The notes beneath the pieces are model-generated. The model saw only the letters and a program-made list of their open reading frames with translations. It made no database searches and was not told the origin of the DNA. This document shows, one piece after another, positions 55,160-64,000 of a DNA stretch of 64,000 nucleotides (position 1 is its first letter; every line of letters begins with the position of its first letter). Origin of the DNA: Arthrobacter sp. S41 (lineage in GTDB: Bacteria > Actinomycetota > Actinomycetes > Actinomycetales > Micrococcaceae); assembly GCF_004320535.1 (NCBI RefSeq), contig NZ_SIHY01000001.1:2170001-2234000 (forward strand), written 5' to 3'. The position numbers and the translations under genes are program-made.

Positions 55160-56332
55160 CTACTTGCTGCGGCCGGCCTTAACTTCTTCTGCCGTGTAGT
55201 ACTTGGAGTCAACGAGCAAGGACTTGATGTTGTCCTTAACCACGATGTCCGAATCCAGCAGGAAGGATGGAACGACCTTCTTGCCGTTGTCGTAGCTCTT
55301 GGTGTCGTTGGCCTGTGGTTCGTTGCCCGAACCGTAAGCCTTGACGGCCTCTACTGCCTGGGTAGCCAGCTTGCGGGTGTCCTTGAAGATGGTGGCGTAC
55401 TGAACGCCGTCTTCAATGAGCTTTACCGAAGCGATTTCTGCGTCCTGGCCACTGATGATTGGCAGGCCGCCCTTGATGGACTTGCCGTAACCAGCGTTGG
55501 ACAGTGCGGTGATGATACCGCGCGAGATGCCATCAAATGGTGAGAGCACACCGTCGATCTTGGTCTTGCCACCGGCGTAGTGAGCGGTGATCAAGTCCTC
55601 CATGCGCGACTGAGCCTCTTCCTGGCTCCAACGCAAGGTGGCTGCCTGCTGGATGTCGGTCTGACCGGACTTAACCACTAGGGTCTTGTCATCCAGGTAT
55701 GGCTTGAGCGTATCCATTGCACCCTTCCAGAAGAAGTGTGCGTTGTTGTCATCAATGGAACCGGCGAAGAGCTCGATGTTCATCGGGCCCTTCTTGTCGG
55801 TCTTCTTGCCGTCCTTGTCCAACAGGCCTAGGCCGGTGAGCAGCGAGGTTGCCTGCTGTACACCCACCTTGTAGTTATCGAAGGTGACGTAGAAGTCAAC
55901 GTTTTCGGTGCCGTTGATCAAACGGTCGTAGGAGATGATCGGGATATTCGCATCCGCTGCTGCCTGCAGCTGGGTGGAAAGTGCGGTGCCATCAATCGAG
56001 GCCACCACCAGAATGTCATCACCCTTGGTGATCATCTGGTCGATCTGCTGCTGCTGGGTAGGGATGTCATCGTTTGCGAACTGCAGGTCTACTTCGTAGC
56101 CCGCTGCTTCCAGCTGTGACTTGACGGCCTTGCCGTCAGCGATCCAGCGCTCGGAAGTTTCGGTTGGCATTGCTACGCCGACCTTCATGTCCTCAGGTGC
56201 TTTGGTTTCTTCGCCGCCACCTGCTCCTGCGCCTCCACCTGCACCGCTACCGCCGCAAGCTGCCAGCGAACCGATCAGTGCGAGGGAACCAATGGTCGCC
56301 GCAGCTTTGCGGGTCCAGTTATTCCATGCCAT
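55160..56332 (-). CDS. chvE: Sugar ABC substrate-binding lipoprotein (ChvE-like)
   Basis: Binds monosaccharides outside the membrane and delivers them to the MmsA/B channel. The 390 residues begin with a signal peptide (hydrophobic 12-23) and lipobox LAACG with the lipidated Cys at 26, followed by a Gly-rich linker, then a type I periplasmic fold (KVGVAMPTETSERWIADGKAVKSQLEAAGYEVD). The family includes ChvE, which binds arabinose, galactose and xylose; location between ara and gal genes agrees. AGGAGG lies 5 bases before ATG 56332. Confidence 0.88.
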   Translation of the reverse strand: MAWNNWTRKAAATIGSLALIGSLAACGGSGAGGGAGAGGGEETKAPEDMKVGVAMPTETSERWIADGKAVKSQLEAAGYEVDLQFANDDIPTQQQQIDQMITKGDDILVVASIDGTALSTQLQAAADANIPIISYDRLINGTENVDFYVTFDNYKVGVQQATSLLTGLGLLDKDGKKTDKKGPMNIELFAGSIDDNNAHFFWKGAMDTLKPYLDDKTLVVKSGQTDIQQAATLRWSQEEAQSRMEDLITAHYAGGKTKIDGVLSPFDGISRGIITALSNAGYGKSIKGGLPIISGQDAEIASVKLIEDGVQYATIFKDTRKLATQAVEAVKAYGSGNEPQANDTKSYDNGKKVVPSFLLDSDIVVKDNIKSLLVDSKYYTAEEVKAGRSK

Positions 56333-56385
56333 CTTTTCCTCCTTGAAAATGTGCCACACTCTGCGAGTGAGACGGGGCTCACACC

Positions 56386-56401
56386 ATGTTAGCGCTAACA
56401 T
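56386..56401. promoter_or_regulatory. AraR-type operator before the SBP gene
   Basis: ATGTTAGCGCTAACAT is a perfect 16-base palindrome 54 bases upstream of the SBP start. The same core, TGTTAGCGCTAACA, occurs upstream of araB. Confidence 0.8.
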
Positions 56402-56516
56402 AGCGGGTTAGGCCAGCCCTAATTGAAGATAAATTAAGAATCCTTACTCATTGCGTTTTTCAGGCCCACAGAATGCGCCTGAAAGGCACAAAAAACCCTG
56501 AAAAATCAGCTAAGAA

Positions 56517-58028
56517 CTAGAAACCCTGGGCCAGACGGTAGTAGCTCTGGTTCACTCGAATCTGCGCAGCGAAGTTTCGTCGTGTCGTTTCTTCGTCAAT
56601 GACCAGCAGTTCAGTTCCTGCGATTTCCGCAAAAATTTCAAAAGCTTCGATGCCGGCAGCGGTGGACATCACCGTATGGTGCGCTCCACCGGCAGCCAAC
56701 CACGACTCTGCCGACACGTTGAAGTTTGGTCGTGGGCTCCATACCGCACGGGCTACCGGCAGGTGCGGTAGATCAGCCGGTGGGGTCACTACATCCACCA
56801 CGTTGGCGGTGAGGCGGAAACGCTCTCGCATATCTGCCATCGACACCACCACGGCCCCCTGAGTGGCATCTGCATTGAACACCATGCGGACCGGATCTTC
56901 GCGGCCACCAATGCCCAGCGGGTGGATTTCCACACGTGGCTTGCTGGTAGTCAGCGAGGGGCAAACCTCGAGCATGTGAGCACCGAGGATCAATTCCTTA
57001 CCCTCGGTTAGATCGTAGGTGTAGTCCTCCATGAGCGAGGCACCACCGGGCAGGCCTTCGCCCATCACCTTGGCGGCACGGACCAGAACCGCGGTCTTCC
57101 AGTCGCCCTCGGCGCCAAAGCCGTAACCCTTGCCCATCAGTCGCTGTACTGCCAGACCGGGTAGCTGCTTCAGTCCACCGAGATCCTCAAAGTTGGTAGT
57201 GAACGCCATGGCATTGGCTTCGCCGAGGAATTTTTCCAATGCGATTTCCTGACGCGCTGCGTAGCGCAGCGACTCGTGACGATCCCCGCCGGCACGAAGT
57301 TCTTCAACGACGTCATACTCGCGTTCGTACTCGGCCACCAGTGCATCAATCTCGGAATCAGCCACAGCCTCAACGGCCTGAACCAGGTCGTTGACAGCCC
57401 AGGTGTTCACCGAAACACCAAAGCGAATTTCAGCCTCAGTCTTATCCCCCTCGGTGACCGCAACGTTGCGCATGTTATCGCCAAAGCGGACCAGATTCAG
57501 GTTCTGCATGGCATTAAAGCCTGCTGCACCGCGAACCCAGGTGCCCACGCGGCGGGCAACTGCAGGGTTGGATACGTGACCCACCACAGTGGTTCGTGCT
57601 GCACCCAACCGGGTAGCCAAGTAGGCGTATTCACGGTCGCCGTGCGCTGCCTGGTTCAGGTTCATGAAGTCAAAATCAATGGAATCCCAAGGCAGTTCAA
57701 CATTGGCCTGGGTGTGCAGGTGCAACAATGGCTTCTGCAAAGCCTTAAGCCCATTGATCCACATCTTGGCCGGGCTGAAGGTGTGCATCCAGGTGATGAC
57801 ACCAAGCACCTGGTCATCCGAATTGGCCTCCAACATGGCACGACGGATCGATTCGGAATCTTTAAGAACCGGCTTCCAGATGATCTTTGCTGGAACCTCG
57901 CTGGAAGCATCCAACACGCGGGCCACCTCGGTGGACTGCTCGGCCACCTGGCGTAGGGTTTCCTCGCCGTAGAGGTCCTGACTTCCAGTGAAGAACCAGA
58001 TTTCTTTGTTGTTATATGCCTTAGTCAT
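56517..58028 (-). CDS. araA: L-arabinose isomerase
   Basis: Converts L-arabinose to L-ribulose. The 503 residues (usual about 500) show [23 protein letters not shown] at the start and the conserved [50 protein letters not shown] and [31 protein letters not shown] blocks, with metal ligands in the E and H positions. I chose ATG 58028 (MTKAYNNKE) with AAGGACATC before it. It starts 7 bases after the araD stop. Confidence 0.95.
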   Translation of the reverse strand: MTKAYNNKEIWFFTGSQDLYGEETLRQVAEQSTEVARVLDASSEVPAKIIWKPVLKDSESIRRAMLEANSDDQVLGVITWMHTFSPAKMWINGLKALQKPLLHLHTQANVELPWDSIDFDFMNLNQAAHGDREYAYLATRLGAARTTVVGHVSNPAVARRVGTWVRGAAGFNAMQNLNLVRFGDNMRNVAVTEGDKTEAEIRFGVSVNTWAVNDLVQAVEAVADSEIDALVAEYEREYDVVEELRAGGDRHESLRYAARQEIALEKFLGEANAMAFTTNFEDLGGLKQLPGLAVQRLMGKGYGFGAEGDWKTAVLVRAAKVMGEGLPGGASLMEDYTYDLTEGKELILGAHMLEVCPSLTTSKPRVEIHPLGIGGREDPVRMVFNADATQGAVVVSMADMRERFRLTANVVDVVTPPADLPHLPVARAVWSPRPNFNVSAESWLAAGGAHHTVMSTAAGIEAFEIFAEIAGTELLVIDEETTRRNFAAQIRVNQSYYRLAQGF

Positions 58029-58035
58029 GATGTCC

Positions 58036-58752
58036 TTACTGTCCGTAAACGTTCTGGTAGCGCTCATAGAGCGAGTCAATTTGTGCGGGATCGATGGGCT
58101 GCGGATCCCCAAGTTGTTGCGCGATATGCACGGTGCGAGCCACTTCTTCACACATCACTGCCGCCTTGACGGCAGCTCGGGCATCTTTGCCGATGGTGAA
58201 GGGTCCATGGCTGGCCATCAGTACCGCGGGGCTCCGTGATTCGCGCAGCGTGGAGACAATGCCTCGGCCGATGGAGTCATCCCCGATGATCGCAAACGGT
58301 CCGACGGGAATGGGCCCACCAAACTCGTCAGCCATCATGGTTAGCACGCAGGGAATCTCTTCTCCACGGGCCGCCCACGCGGTGGCATAGGTGGAGTGGG
58401 TGTGCACCACACCGCCGACTTCAGGCATGTGTTCGTAGGTGTAGGCGTGCGCTGCGGTGTCCGAGGACGGCGCGTGTTTACCCTCAAGAAGCTGACCGTC
58501 CAGGGTGCAGACCACCATAGATTCAGCGGTCAGGTCATCGTAGGCAACACCGGACGGCTTGATGACAAATAGGTCCTGGCTGCCGTCGCTCACTTCTGGA
58601 TGGCGTACTCGTTGGGAGACGTTGCCCGCGGTCCACACCACCAGCTCATAACGCGGGAGTTCGGCGTGCAGATCTGCAACAACCTGACGTACCCGTTGCA
58701 CTTCATCGCGCATGGATTGCGGGTAGCGTTCCAGGGAAAGTTGTTGATTCAT
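58036..58752 (-). CDS. araD: L-ribulose-5-phosphate 4-epimerase
   Basis: Converts L-ribulose 5-phosphate to D-xylulose 5-phosphate. 238 residues of the class II aldolase/epimerase fold: [42 protein letters not shown] with zinc His residues, and [17 protein letters not shown]. Usual length 230-240. Follows araB by 35 bases and precedes araA by 7. Confidence 0.93.
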   Translation of the reverse strand: MNQQLSLERYPQSMRDEVQRVRQVVADLHAELPRYELVVWTAGNVSQRVRHPEVSDGSQDLFVIKPSGVAYDDLTAESMVVCTLDGQLLEGKHAPSSDTAAHAYTYEHMPEVGGVVHTHSTYATAWAARGEEIPCVLTMMADEFGGPIPVGPFAIIGDDSIGRGIVSTLRESRSPAVLMASHGPFTIGKDARAAVKAAVMCEEVARTVHIAQQLGDPQPIDPAQIDSLYERYQNVYGQ

Positions 58753-58787
58753 TGATTACTCATTTCGTTCAAAAACTGAGGCAAAAG

Positions 58788-60401
58788 TTAGATGACGGTG
58801 ATGGCGGTTCGTTGAATTTCTAGGCCGGCTTCATAGGTATTCAGATAGCTAGCGAAGCCAGCTTGATCCGCTTCTTGCGGTTCGGCCAGGGACAAACGCG
58901 CATCAGCAAAGACCTCGGAATCTAAGAATTCCGGCAGAGTTGAATCCACGCCGTCCAGCACTCGGCGGCGGTAAGCCGCGAGCACCGCAATGCCCCACGC
59001 TCCCCCGTGGCCTGCACTCTCGCCGACCAGTACCGGGGTGTTGATCGCGGCTGCCAATAGTCGTTGGGCCACACCTTGGGTGCGGAAGATGCCGCCGTGG
59101 GCAAACATCTGTTTGACCTCAACCCCTTCGGCGGCCAAGACACGCATGCCAAGGCTGAGGGTGGCAAACATGGAGTAGACCTGAACGCGCATGAGGTTGG
59201 CCAGATTCAGCGTTGAATCCGGTGTTCGCAGAATCGCTGGGCGACCTTCTGCCAAGTTCGCCACCGGTTCGCCGGATAGGTTGTTGTAGGCCAAAAGTCC
59301 GCCGCCATCTGCGGCTCCGTCGAGGGCTGAACCCAAGAGGGTTTCGAAGACCGTGTTCTCATCGGCCTTGTGTCCTAAGGCTTGGGCGAACTGTCCGAAA
59401 ACTTGGGCCCAGGCAGCAAATTCGCTGGCCCCGTTGTTGCAGTGGACCATGGCCACTGAGCTTCCGTCCGGGGTGGCGACTACATCGATTTCGTGGTGCA
59501 CTTCGGTCAATGGAGCATCAAGAACCACCATGGCAAAAATGGAGGTGCCGGCCGAGATGTTGCCGGTGCGCACTGCCACGGAATTGGTGGCGACCATGCC
59601 TGTTCCGGCATCCCCTTCCGGAGGGCACAATGCGGTTCCTGGCTTGAGCTGTCCGGTGGGATCAAGCAGTAATGCCCCGGCCTCGGTGAGTGATCCAGCA
59701 TCGCCGCCAGCAGGCAAGACCTGAGGCAATAGACCAAGAAGTGAACCGGTAGCACCTTGCTGTTGCGCTAGGGCGTCGAAGCTGGCCAGCATGCTGGCGT
59801 CGTAGCTACCGGTAGCTGAGTCGATGGGGAACATTCCTGCTGCATCGCCCACGCCAAGCACAAATTTTCCGGTCAATTGCTCGTGAACGAACCCGGCCAG
59901 AGTGTTCAGGTGAGCTACCTGTGGGACATGTTCTTCGTGGTCAAGCAGTGCTTGGAAGTAGTGGGCTACGGACCAGCGCTGCGGGATGTTGAAGTTCAGT
60001 TCTTCGCTGAGCTTGGCGGCAGCCTCGGCGGTCGAGGTGTTGCGCCAGGTGCGGAAGTCGACAAGCAATTCACCTTCGGAATCAAAGGCTAGGTAGCCAT
60101 GCATCATGGCAGATATTCCGATGGATCCAAGCTGCGTTGGGCGTACCCCGTGACGCGCTTGGGCATCGGTAAGCACCCGTGCCATGCAATCTTGAAGTCC
60201 GGCAATGATCGCTTCGCGGGAGTAGGTCCAGTTTTTGTTTTGGTACTGGTTTTCCCACGCGTGGCTGCCGCTGGCTAGCTGCTGGTGATCAGGACCAATC
60301 AGGCTGGCTTTGATATTCGTTGAACCGAACTCGATGCCCAGCACGGCCTGACCGTTGGTGATGATCTCTCGGGCCGTTGACCCGTTGAGCTGTGTTGCCA
60401 T
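58788..60401 (-). CDS. araB: FGGY-family kinase, probable L-ribulokinase
   Basis: Phosphorylates L-ribulose (by context). 537 residues; N-terminal phosphate loop IEFGSTNIKASLIGPDHQQLASGSHAWENQYQNKNW and C-terminal GESAGHGGAWGIAVLAAYRR. It lacks the typical AraB N-terminus (FGSDSVRALAV-type), and is closer to the xylulokinase-like kinase found in Bifidobacterium and Clostridium arabinose operons. Place in an araB-araD-araA operon, and an operator in front, support ribulokinase; a wider ketose range is possible. AACGGAGAA precedes the ATG. Confidence 0.8.
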   Translation of the reverse strand: MATQLNGSTAREIITNGQAVLGIEFGSTNIKASLIGPDHQQLASGSHAWENQYQNKNWTYSREAIIAGLQDCMARVLTDAQARHGVRPTQLGSIGISAMMHGYLAFDSEGELLVDFRTWRNTSTAEAAAKLSEELNFNIPQRWSVAHYFQALLDHEEHVPQVAHLNTLAGFVHEQLTGKFVLGVGDAAGMFPIDSATGSYDASMLASFDALAQQQGATGSLLGLLPQVLPAGGDAGSLTEAGALLLDPTGQLKPGTALCPPEGDAGTGMVATNSVAVRTGNISAGTSIFAMVVLDAPLTEVHHEIDVVATPDGSSVAMVHCNNGASEFAAWAQVFGQFAQALGHKADENTVFETLLGSALDGAADGGGLLAYNNLSGEPVANLAEGRPAILRTPDSTLNLANLMRVQVYSMFATLSLGMRVLAAEGVEVKQMFAHGGIFRTQGVAQRLLAAAINTPVLVGESAGHGGAWGIAVLAAYRRRVLDGVDSTLPEFLDSEVFADARLSLAEPQEADQAGFASYLNTYEAGLEIQRTAITVI

Positions 60402-60501
60402 GAATTCTCCGTTCGCACAGCTCGTTGAGCAGCGCCATTGCCATCGTCCGCTGCTCGATGCGTGAAAAAACAGCGTCGAGCAGAACAGAACCTCGATGCA
60501 A

Positions 60502-60515
60502 TGTTAGCGCTAACA
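60502..60515. promoter_or_regulatory. AraR-type operator before araB
   Basis: TGTTAGCGCTAACA, a perfect 14-base palindrome, the same as the core at 56387-56400. It lies about 100 bases upstream of araB, just past the end of the regulator gene. Confidence 0.8.
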
Positions 60516-60564
60516 ATTTGTGATGCGCAACACCGATTTCAAAATACTGGCAACTAGAAGACGA

Positions 60565-61626
60565 TTACTGAGACTTTGGAGGTGCCGTGCTTGCGCGAAT
60601 GACCAGCGTTGGAGCGATCACCTTTGGGGTTTTATCGGCGGTGACACCTTCGAGCAATTCCGTGAGTGCTGCATGGCCGACATCCCTAAAAGGCTGACGA
60701 ACAGTGGTCAGCGATGGGATAAGGAAATTAGAAATCTGCAGATCGTCAAAACCAATCACCGAAACGTCCGTTGGCACCTCCACTCCGGCTTCCCAGAAGG
60801 CGCGCAAGATGCCAGTGGCCAGATAATCATTGGCGGCAAACACGGCGGTCACTTCCCCAGCGCGCACCGAATCGACCAGCCTCTTGCCCGCCTCATAACC
60901 GCTCGGTGCCAACCAAGATTCGGCAGGCACTTCGATGACCGGAGCTTGAGCTTCCAGCATTTTTTCTTGCCAGCCGATTTGGCGTTCAGTGGCGTCAAAC
61001 CAGCCGGTTGGTCCAGAAACATGGGCGATTTTGCGGTGACCTAAAGCCAAGAGATGGCCAGTAGCTATGCGCGCGCCTTCACGCTGGTCAACATAGACGT
61101 AATGGGCCGGATCTGATTCGGGCACCGTGGTGCGAGCTGCGACAACCACCACCGGAATTTTGAGCGCCGCATCGTCCAAGGCGTCAATCACCTTTTCGAA
61201 CGGCGCAACCATCACCACGCCATCCACACCTTGGTCAACCAAGTGATTCAAAGCTTCGGTTGAGCTGTGGGCGTCGTAGCGATCCAGGGCGGTCACGGTC
61301 ACGAAGTAGCCTTGCGCGCGGGCAGCAGCTTCGATGGCTAGGACGGTGGATTGCGGTCCGAAAAACTCACTACCGATGGTCAAAATACCAATGGTGCTGG
61401 AGTGCGATGTGGCAAGTGCGCGGGCAGCTCGATTGCGACGATATCCAAGTTGACGGATTGCTTCCATCACCTGATCACGCGTTCCGGCTCTGACGTTTGG
61501 GTGGTCGTTGAGCACGCGTGAGACAGTCTGGTGCGACACCCCTGCCAGGGCCGCCACATCCGCCATTGACGGGGGCCTGTTACTTGGGTGGCCTTCACCG
61601 GGCTGAGCAATGTTCACAACGGTCAT
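60565..61626 (-). CDS. LacI-family regulator, probable arabinose/galactose repressor
   Basis: 353 residues from ATG 61626. HTH: SMADVAALAGVSHQTVSRVLNDHPNVRAGTRDQVMEAI, then a sugar-binding domain (TIGILTIGSEFFGPQSTVLAIEAAARAQGY, AVFAANDYLATGILRAFWEAG, VIGFDDLQISNFLIPSLTTVRQP). Its gene lies upstream of araB and has the same palindrome in front of araB and of the SBP, so I infer it represses both. The start is uncertain: other starts at 61668 and nearer the HTH exist, with no clear ribosome site. Confidence 0.85.
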   Translation of the reverse strand: MTVVNIAQPGEGHPSNRPPSMADVAALAGVSHQTVSRVLNDHPNVRAGTRDQVMEAIRQLGYRRNRAARALATSHSSTIGILTIGSEFFGPQSTVLAIEAAARAQGYFVTVTALDRYDAHSSTEALNHLVDQGVDGVVMVAPFEKVIDALDDAALKIPVVVVAARTTVPESDPAHYVYVDQREGARIATGHLLALGHRKIAHVSGPTGWFDATERQIGWQEKMLEAQAPVIEVPAESWLAPSGYEAGKRLVDSVRAGEVTAVFAANDYLATGILRAFWEAGVEVPTDVSVIGFDDLQISNFLIPSLTTVRQPFRDVGHAALTELLEGVTADKTPKVIAPTLVIRASTAPPKSQ

Positions 61627-61710
61627 TATTGCAAAGACCAGCGCTTTGACTACTGTCGAGCAGGGCAACCCTGACCTCTATAACCCGGCATAGAACTATA
61701 TACCTCGTCA

Positions 61711-61732
61711 GGCATATGTATATTTACATGCC
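61711..61732. promoter_or_regulatory. Imperfect palindrome upstream of the regulator gene
   Basis: GGCAT...ATGCC with 22 bases and three mismatched pairs inside. It lies about 85 bases upstream of the regulator start, and might be its own operator or promoter. Confidence 0.35.
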
Positions 61733-61852
61733 AATATCCTCTAGATCGCGGTTATTTTCCCTGATTTGCCTGAACTCTGCGTCTGGATAGAAGTCTTGAT
61801 TCTCGGGACGCATTAATAAGTCCGGATCTGCACATTCGGCCGTGTTGAGAAC

Positions 61853-63328
61853 TTACCGAACCTGGTAAATCGCTCCGTTGGAGACATCTTCTTCGAGTGC
61901 TTCGAGGGTGCGTCCACGTGTCTCTGGAACCTGGGTAGCCACGAACCACAGCGCCAGTGCGCCAACACCTGCAAAGATAAAGAAGGAGCCAGTGATCCCA
62001 ACACCGGATACCAACGATGGGAAAAAGAGCGTCAACACACCATTGGTGCCCCACCCAAAGAACACCGAGATACCGATGCCTAAACCACGCATGTGCAGCG
62101 GGAAGATTTCAGCTAGCCAAACCCACACGGCAACGCTCAGAAAAGTTTGCATTGAGGCCACAAAAGCTACGACCAGAATCAAAATGACAATTGGGCGTAG
62201 CGCGTTTCCCACGGGCAGCACCATGCTGGCGAAGGCTACTAACAAGTGGCACGTGGTGGTCAAGGACAGACCAATAATGAAGGTCTTGCGGCGATCAAGA
62301 CGGTCCATATTGCGCAGGGCAATCACGCCACCAATCACAGCAACGACGCCAAAAGCGATATTGGCCAAGACCGCCTGTTGCGCGGTCATGCCCGCTTCTT
62401 CCAGCACTCGTGTTCCGTAGTACATGATCGAGTTAATGCCGGTGAGCTGCTGCATCGTTGCAACGCCGATACCAACACAAACAATGCGCATCAGCCATTT
62501 GTTGGTCAACACCGCCTTGATACCTACGGGCTTATTTTTCAGATGTTCCCTTTCGGCTACGATCTGAATTTCTTGCACCTCGGCGAGCGCTCGATCAGGT
62601 GAACGGACAGTATTAAGCACACCGAGTGCCTTGTCGTAGTGCCCCTTCTCGACTAGCCATCGAGGAGATTCTGGCATGCGCAACATTCCGAAGAACAGAA
62701 CCAGGGCTGGCAACGCACAGATAGAGAACATGATGCGCCAGACACCGTCCATACTTCCGCCAAGCCAGGTGCCCAAAATAGCGTTCATCACGAAGGCAGC
62801 AAGCTGACCAGCAACGATAGCTAGCTCGTTACGACCGGTAATGGAACCACGAATCTCGTAGGGAGCCAGTTCTGCCAGGTAAACAGGCACCACGGTGGAT
62901 GCGCCACCCACGGCCAGGCCAAGCATGATGCGTCCGGCGACCAGAACGCTGAACCCCGCTAGAGAGAAGGTTCCTGATTCTGGGCCCGCCGGAGAGAAGA
63001 CCACAAAAAGAGTTCCAATGAAGAACAAGATGGCCAGTGCGACGATGGTTTTGCGCCGGCCCCACGAATCAGCGATCTGACCCGAGATGAGCGCTCCGAG
63101 TGCGGCGGCGAAGACCAAAGAGCTAATCACAACGCCAACTTGCAAGAGGTTTAGGCCAAGCTCCGCGGCCATGGGACCTTCAGCACCGTTGGCAACACCC
63201 GTGTCATAGCCAAAGAGCAGTCCACCAAAGCAAGCAACAATCGAGATGAGTCCCAAACGCTTGGAATGCGGGCCCTTAGTCAGCCGCGGCAGACTCGATT
63301 CGGCAGCAAGATTCTGCGCACTGGACAT
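61853..63328 (-). CDS. Sugar porter family MFS transporter (arabinose/galactose:H+ symporter type)
   Basis: 491 residues with about twelve helices and the full sugar-porter marks: GGLLFGYDTGVANG in helix 1, GQIADSWGRRKTIV (motif A), PESPRWLVEKG after helix 6, QQLTGINSIMYYGTRVLEEAG (QQxTG), DRLDRRKTF and PETRGRTLEALEE at the end. It resembles GalP/AraE/XylE. It lies upstream of the araR-like gene on the same strand; L-arabinose or galactose is a good guess. AAGGAG precedes the ATG. Confidence 0.86.
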   Translation of the reverse strand: MSSAQNLAAESSLPRLTKGPHSKRLGLISIVACFGGLLFGYDTGVANGAEGPMAAELGLNLLQVGVVISSLVFAAALGALISGQIADSWGRRKTIVALAILFFIGTLFVVFSPAGPESGTFSLAGFSVLVAGRIMLGLAVGGASTVVPVYLAELAPYEIRGSITGRNELAIVAGQLAAFVMNAILGTWLGGSMDGVWRIMFSICALPALVLFFGMLRMPESPRWLVEKGHYDKALGVLNTVRSPDRALAEVQEIQIVAEREHLKNKPVGIKAVLTNKWLMRIVCVGIGVATMQQLTGINSIMYYGTRVLEEAGMTAQQAVLANIAFGVVAVIGGVIALRNMDRLDRRKTFIIGLSLTTTCHLLVAFASMVLPVGNALRPIVILILVVAFVASMQTFLSVAVWVWLAEIFPLHMRGLGIGISVFFGWGTNGVLTLFFPSLVSGVGITGSFFIFAGVGALALWFVATQVPETRGRTLEALEEDVSNGAIYQVR

Positions 63329-63841
63329 AAAACTCCTTCGGACGGCCCGGAGAAAAGCGTGGTCGGCCTGTGTCGTTCACTGGATCCTCTGCGATCCAGT
63401 CGTTTTCTCTCGGTGCAACAAGGGCGGGAAGGATTGACCTTTTCGTCTGAATACCCTGTTATGCAACATTCAGCATGACCCTGATCTTCACCGACGATTG
63501 GTTTTCCCAGTCTCGCCCAACCCTAATAGTTTCATCGAACGCAGGCCCGTCCAAACTCACTGCCCTGCCTTGATCACGCGGAGATCGAGATGACTAGATT
63601 TCACTTCGGCGAAACCGGAACAAAGATCTAACTGCTGCGCTCCTCGGGTGCAAACTCGTCCTTCAGATACCCGATCGCATGAATTATCTGTCACCGCGTG
63701 TATTCACTCAGTTCCAGCAAAAGATTGCTCATCAGTGTCTATCTTTCCGGTGGCATCTGGGCATAAGATTCATAATAATCTTTGTACTGACAACTGTACA
63801 TATGATCCTCAAGTAATCGCTGCCAAAGTCAAGGAGGACCC
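63329..63841. other. 513-base divergent intergenic region
   Basis: No convincing gene. It includes a hairpin ACTGGATC / GATCCAGT (63379-63400) in the leader of the sugar porter, two neighbouring inverted repeats at 63765-63800 near the right gene, and a good ribosome site (AAGGAGG) at 63829-63835. Confidence 0.65.
63765..63800. promoter_or_regulatory. Two adjoining inverted repeats upstream of the isomerase-like gene
   Basis: AAGATT-CATAAT-AATCTT (63765-63782, perfect arms) is directly followed by TGTAC-N8-GTACA (63783-63800). Both lie about 40-75 bases upstream of the last gene's start. Confidence 0.5.
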
Positions 63842-64000
63842 ATGGCAAAACTGTCCATGAACGTCACCACAAGTTTTTATGGAAACGTGGCCACCGATAT
63901 CGCCACAGCTAAGTCAGCAGGATTCGGCGGTATCGAACTACAGAGCCCAAAGCTCTACCGCTACCTCGATGCTGGCTACTCGGTACACACGCTCCCAGAC
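63842..64000 (+). CDS. Sugar phosphate isomerase/epimerase family protein (partial)
   Basis: The right edge cuts the gene after 53 codons. MAKLSMNVTTSFYGNVATDIATAKSAGFGGIELQSPKLYRYL has the start of a xylose-isomerase-like TIM barrel (first strand, then the GFGGIELQ second strand) as in IolE/hydroxypyruvate isomerase-like proteins. AAGGAGG precedes the ATG at 63842. Confidence 0.65.
   Translation, partial: MAKLSMNVTTSFYGNVATDIATAKSAGFGGIELQSPKLYRYLDAGYSVHTLPD

Overview
The window reads as chromosomal DNA of a high-GC Gram-positive actinobacterium, most like the Micrococcaceae (Arthrobacter / Glutamicibacter relatives). This rests on recognised families: a mycothiol-type maleylpyruvate isomerase family protein, a DUF222-HNH protein, an LCP cell-wall ligase, a fused rhamnulose-phosphate aldolase/dehydrogenase, and the codon use. 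No database search was possible. I see no rRNA, tRNA, CRISPR array, insertion sequence or prophage gene.

Region 1 (1-4.3 kb) is visibly richer in G+C than the rest. It holds the end of a SulP anion transporter, a GNAT acetyltransferase, a membrane diguanylate cyclase (GGDEF), a divergent stand-alone c-di-GMP phosphodiesterase (EAL), and a family 2 glycosyltransferase translationally coupled to a one-TM small protein. Together these look like a c-di-GMP controlled exopolysaccharide module. Region 2 (4.4-15.9 kb) holds an acyl-CoA ligase with its own operator-like repeat, two DUF1801 proteins, a DUF222-HNH protein, three copies of a 19-bp palindrome, an MFS exporter, an unknown acidic protein, etfB-etfA followed by an unusual repeat-bearing cytochrome b membrane protein, and a methyltransferase.

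Region 3 (16-23.8 kb) is a complete L-rhamnose operon (rhaM-rhaI-MFS-rhaEW-rhaB, minus strand) with a divergent LacI repressor and two TGAA-N4-TTCA operators. Region 4 (23.9-30.5 kb) holds a tiny acidic protein, a LysR regulator, an LCP protein, a pRiA4b-domain protein that looks like a paralogue of the unknown protein in region 2, a mycothiol-dependent enzyme and a CobW-type metal chaperone. Region 5 (30.5-38.5 kb) is a ureide/glyoxylate operon (allE, DUF6986 aldolase-like protein, malate synthase) with a divergent IclR regulator, followed by an MFS exporter and an ABC exporter.

Region 6 (38.9-48.9 kb) is mixed: a dctA-type symporter broken by several frameshifts, TetR / aldo-keto reductase / nitrilase, an EamA exporter with a divergent XRE-cupin regulator whose promoters overlap, a Gfo/Idh/MocA oxidoreductase, a small membrane protein, an alpha/beta hydrolase, and a condensation-domain/GNAT fusion. 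Region 7 (48.9-64 kb) handles galactose and L-arabinose: galM-galT-galK, a ChvE-type sugar ABC transporter (SBP, ATPase, permease), araB-araD-araA, a LacI-family regulator with matching palindromic operators before araB and before the SBP gene, a sugar porter, and the start of a sugar-isomerase-like gene cut by the right edge.

The three sugar systems (rhamnose, arabinose, galactose) match the side-chain sugars of pectin and arabinogalactan, which suggests a plant- or soil-associated lifestyle. The strongest oddities are the condensation-GNAT fusion, the triple palindrome behind the DUF222-HNH gene, the EtfBA-cytochrome b unit, the c-di-GMP/glycosyltransferase module, and the broken dctA.
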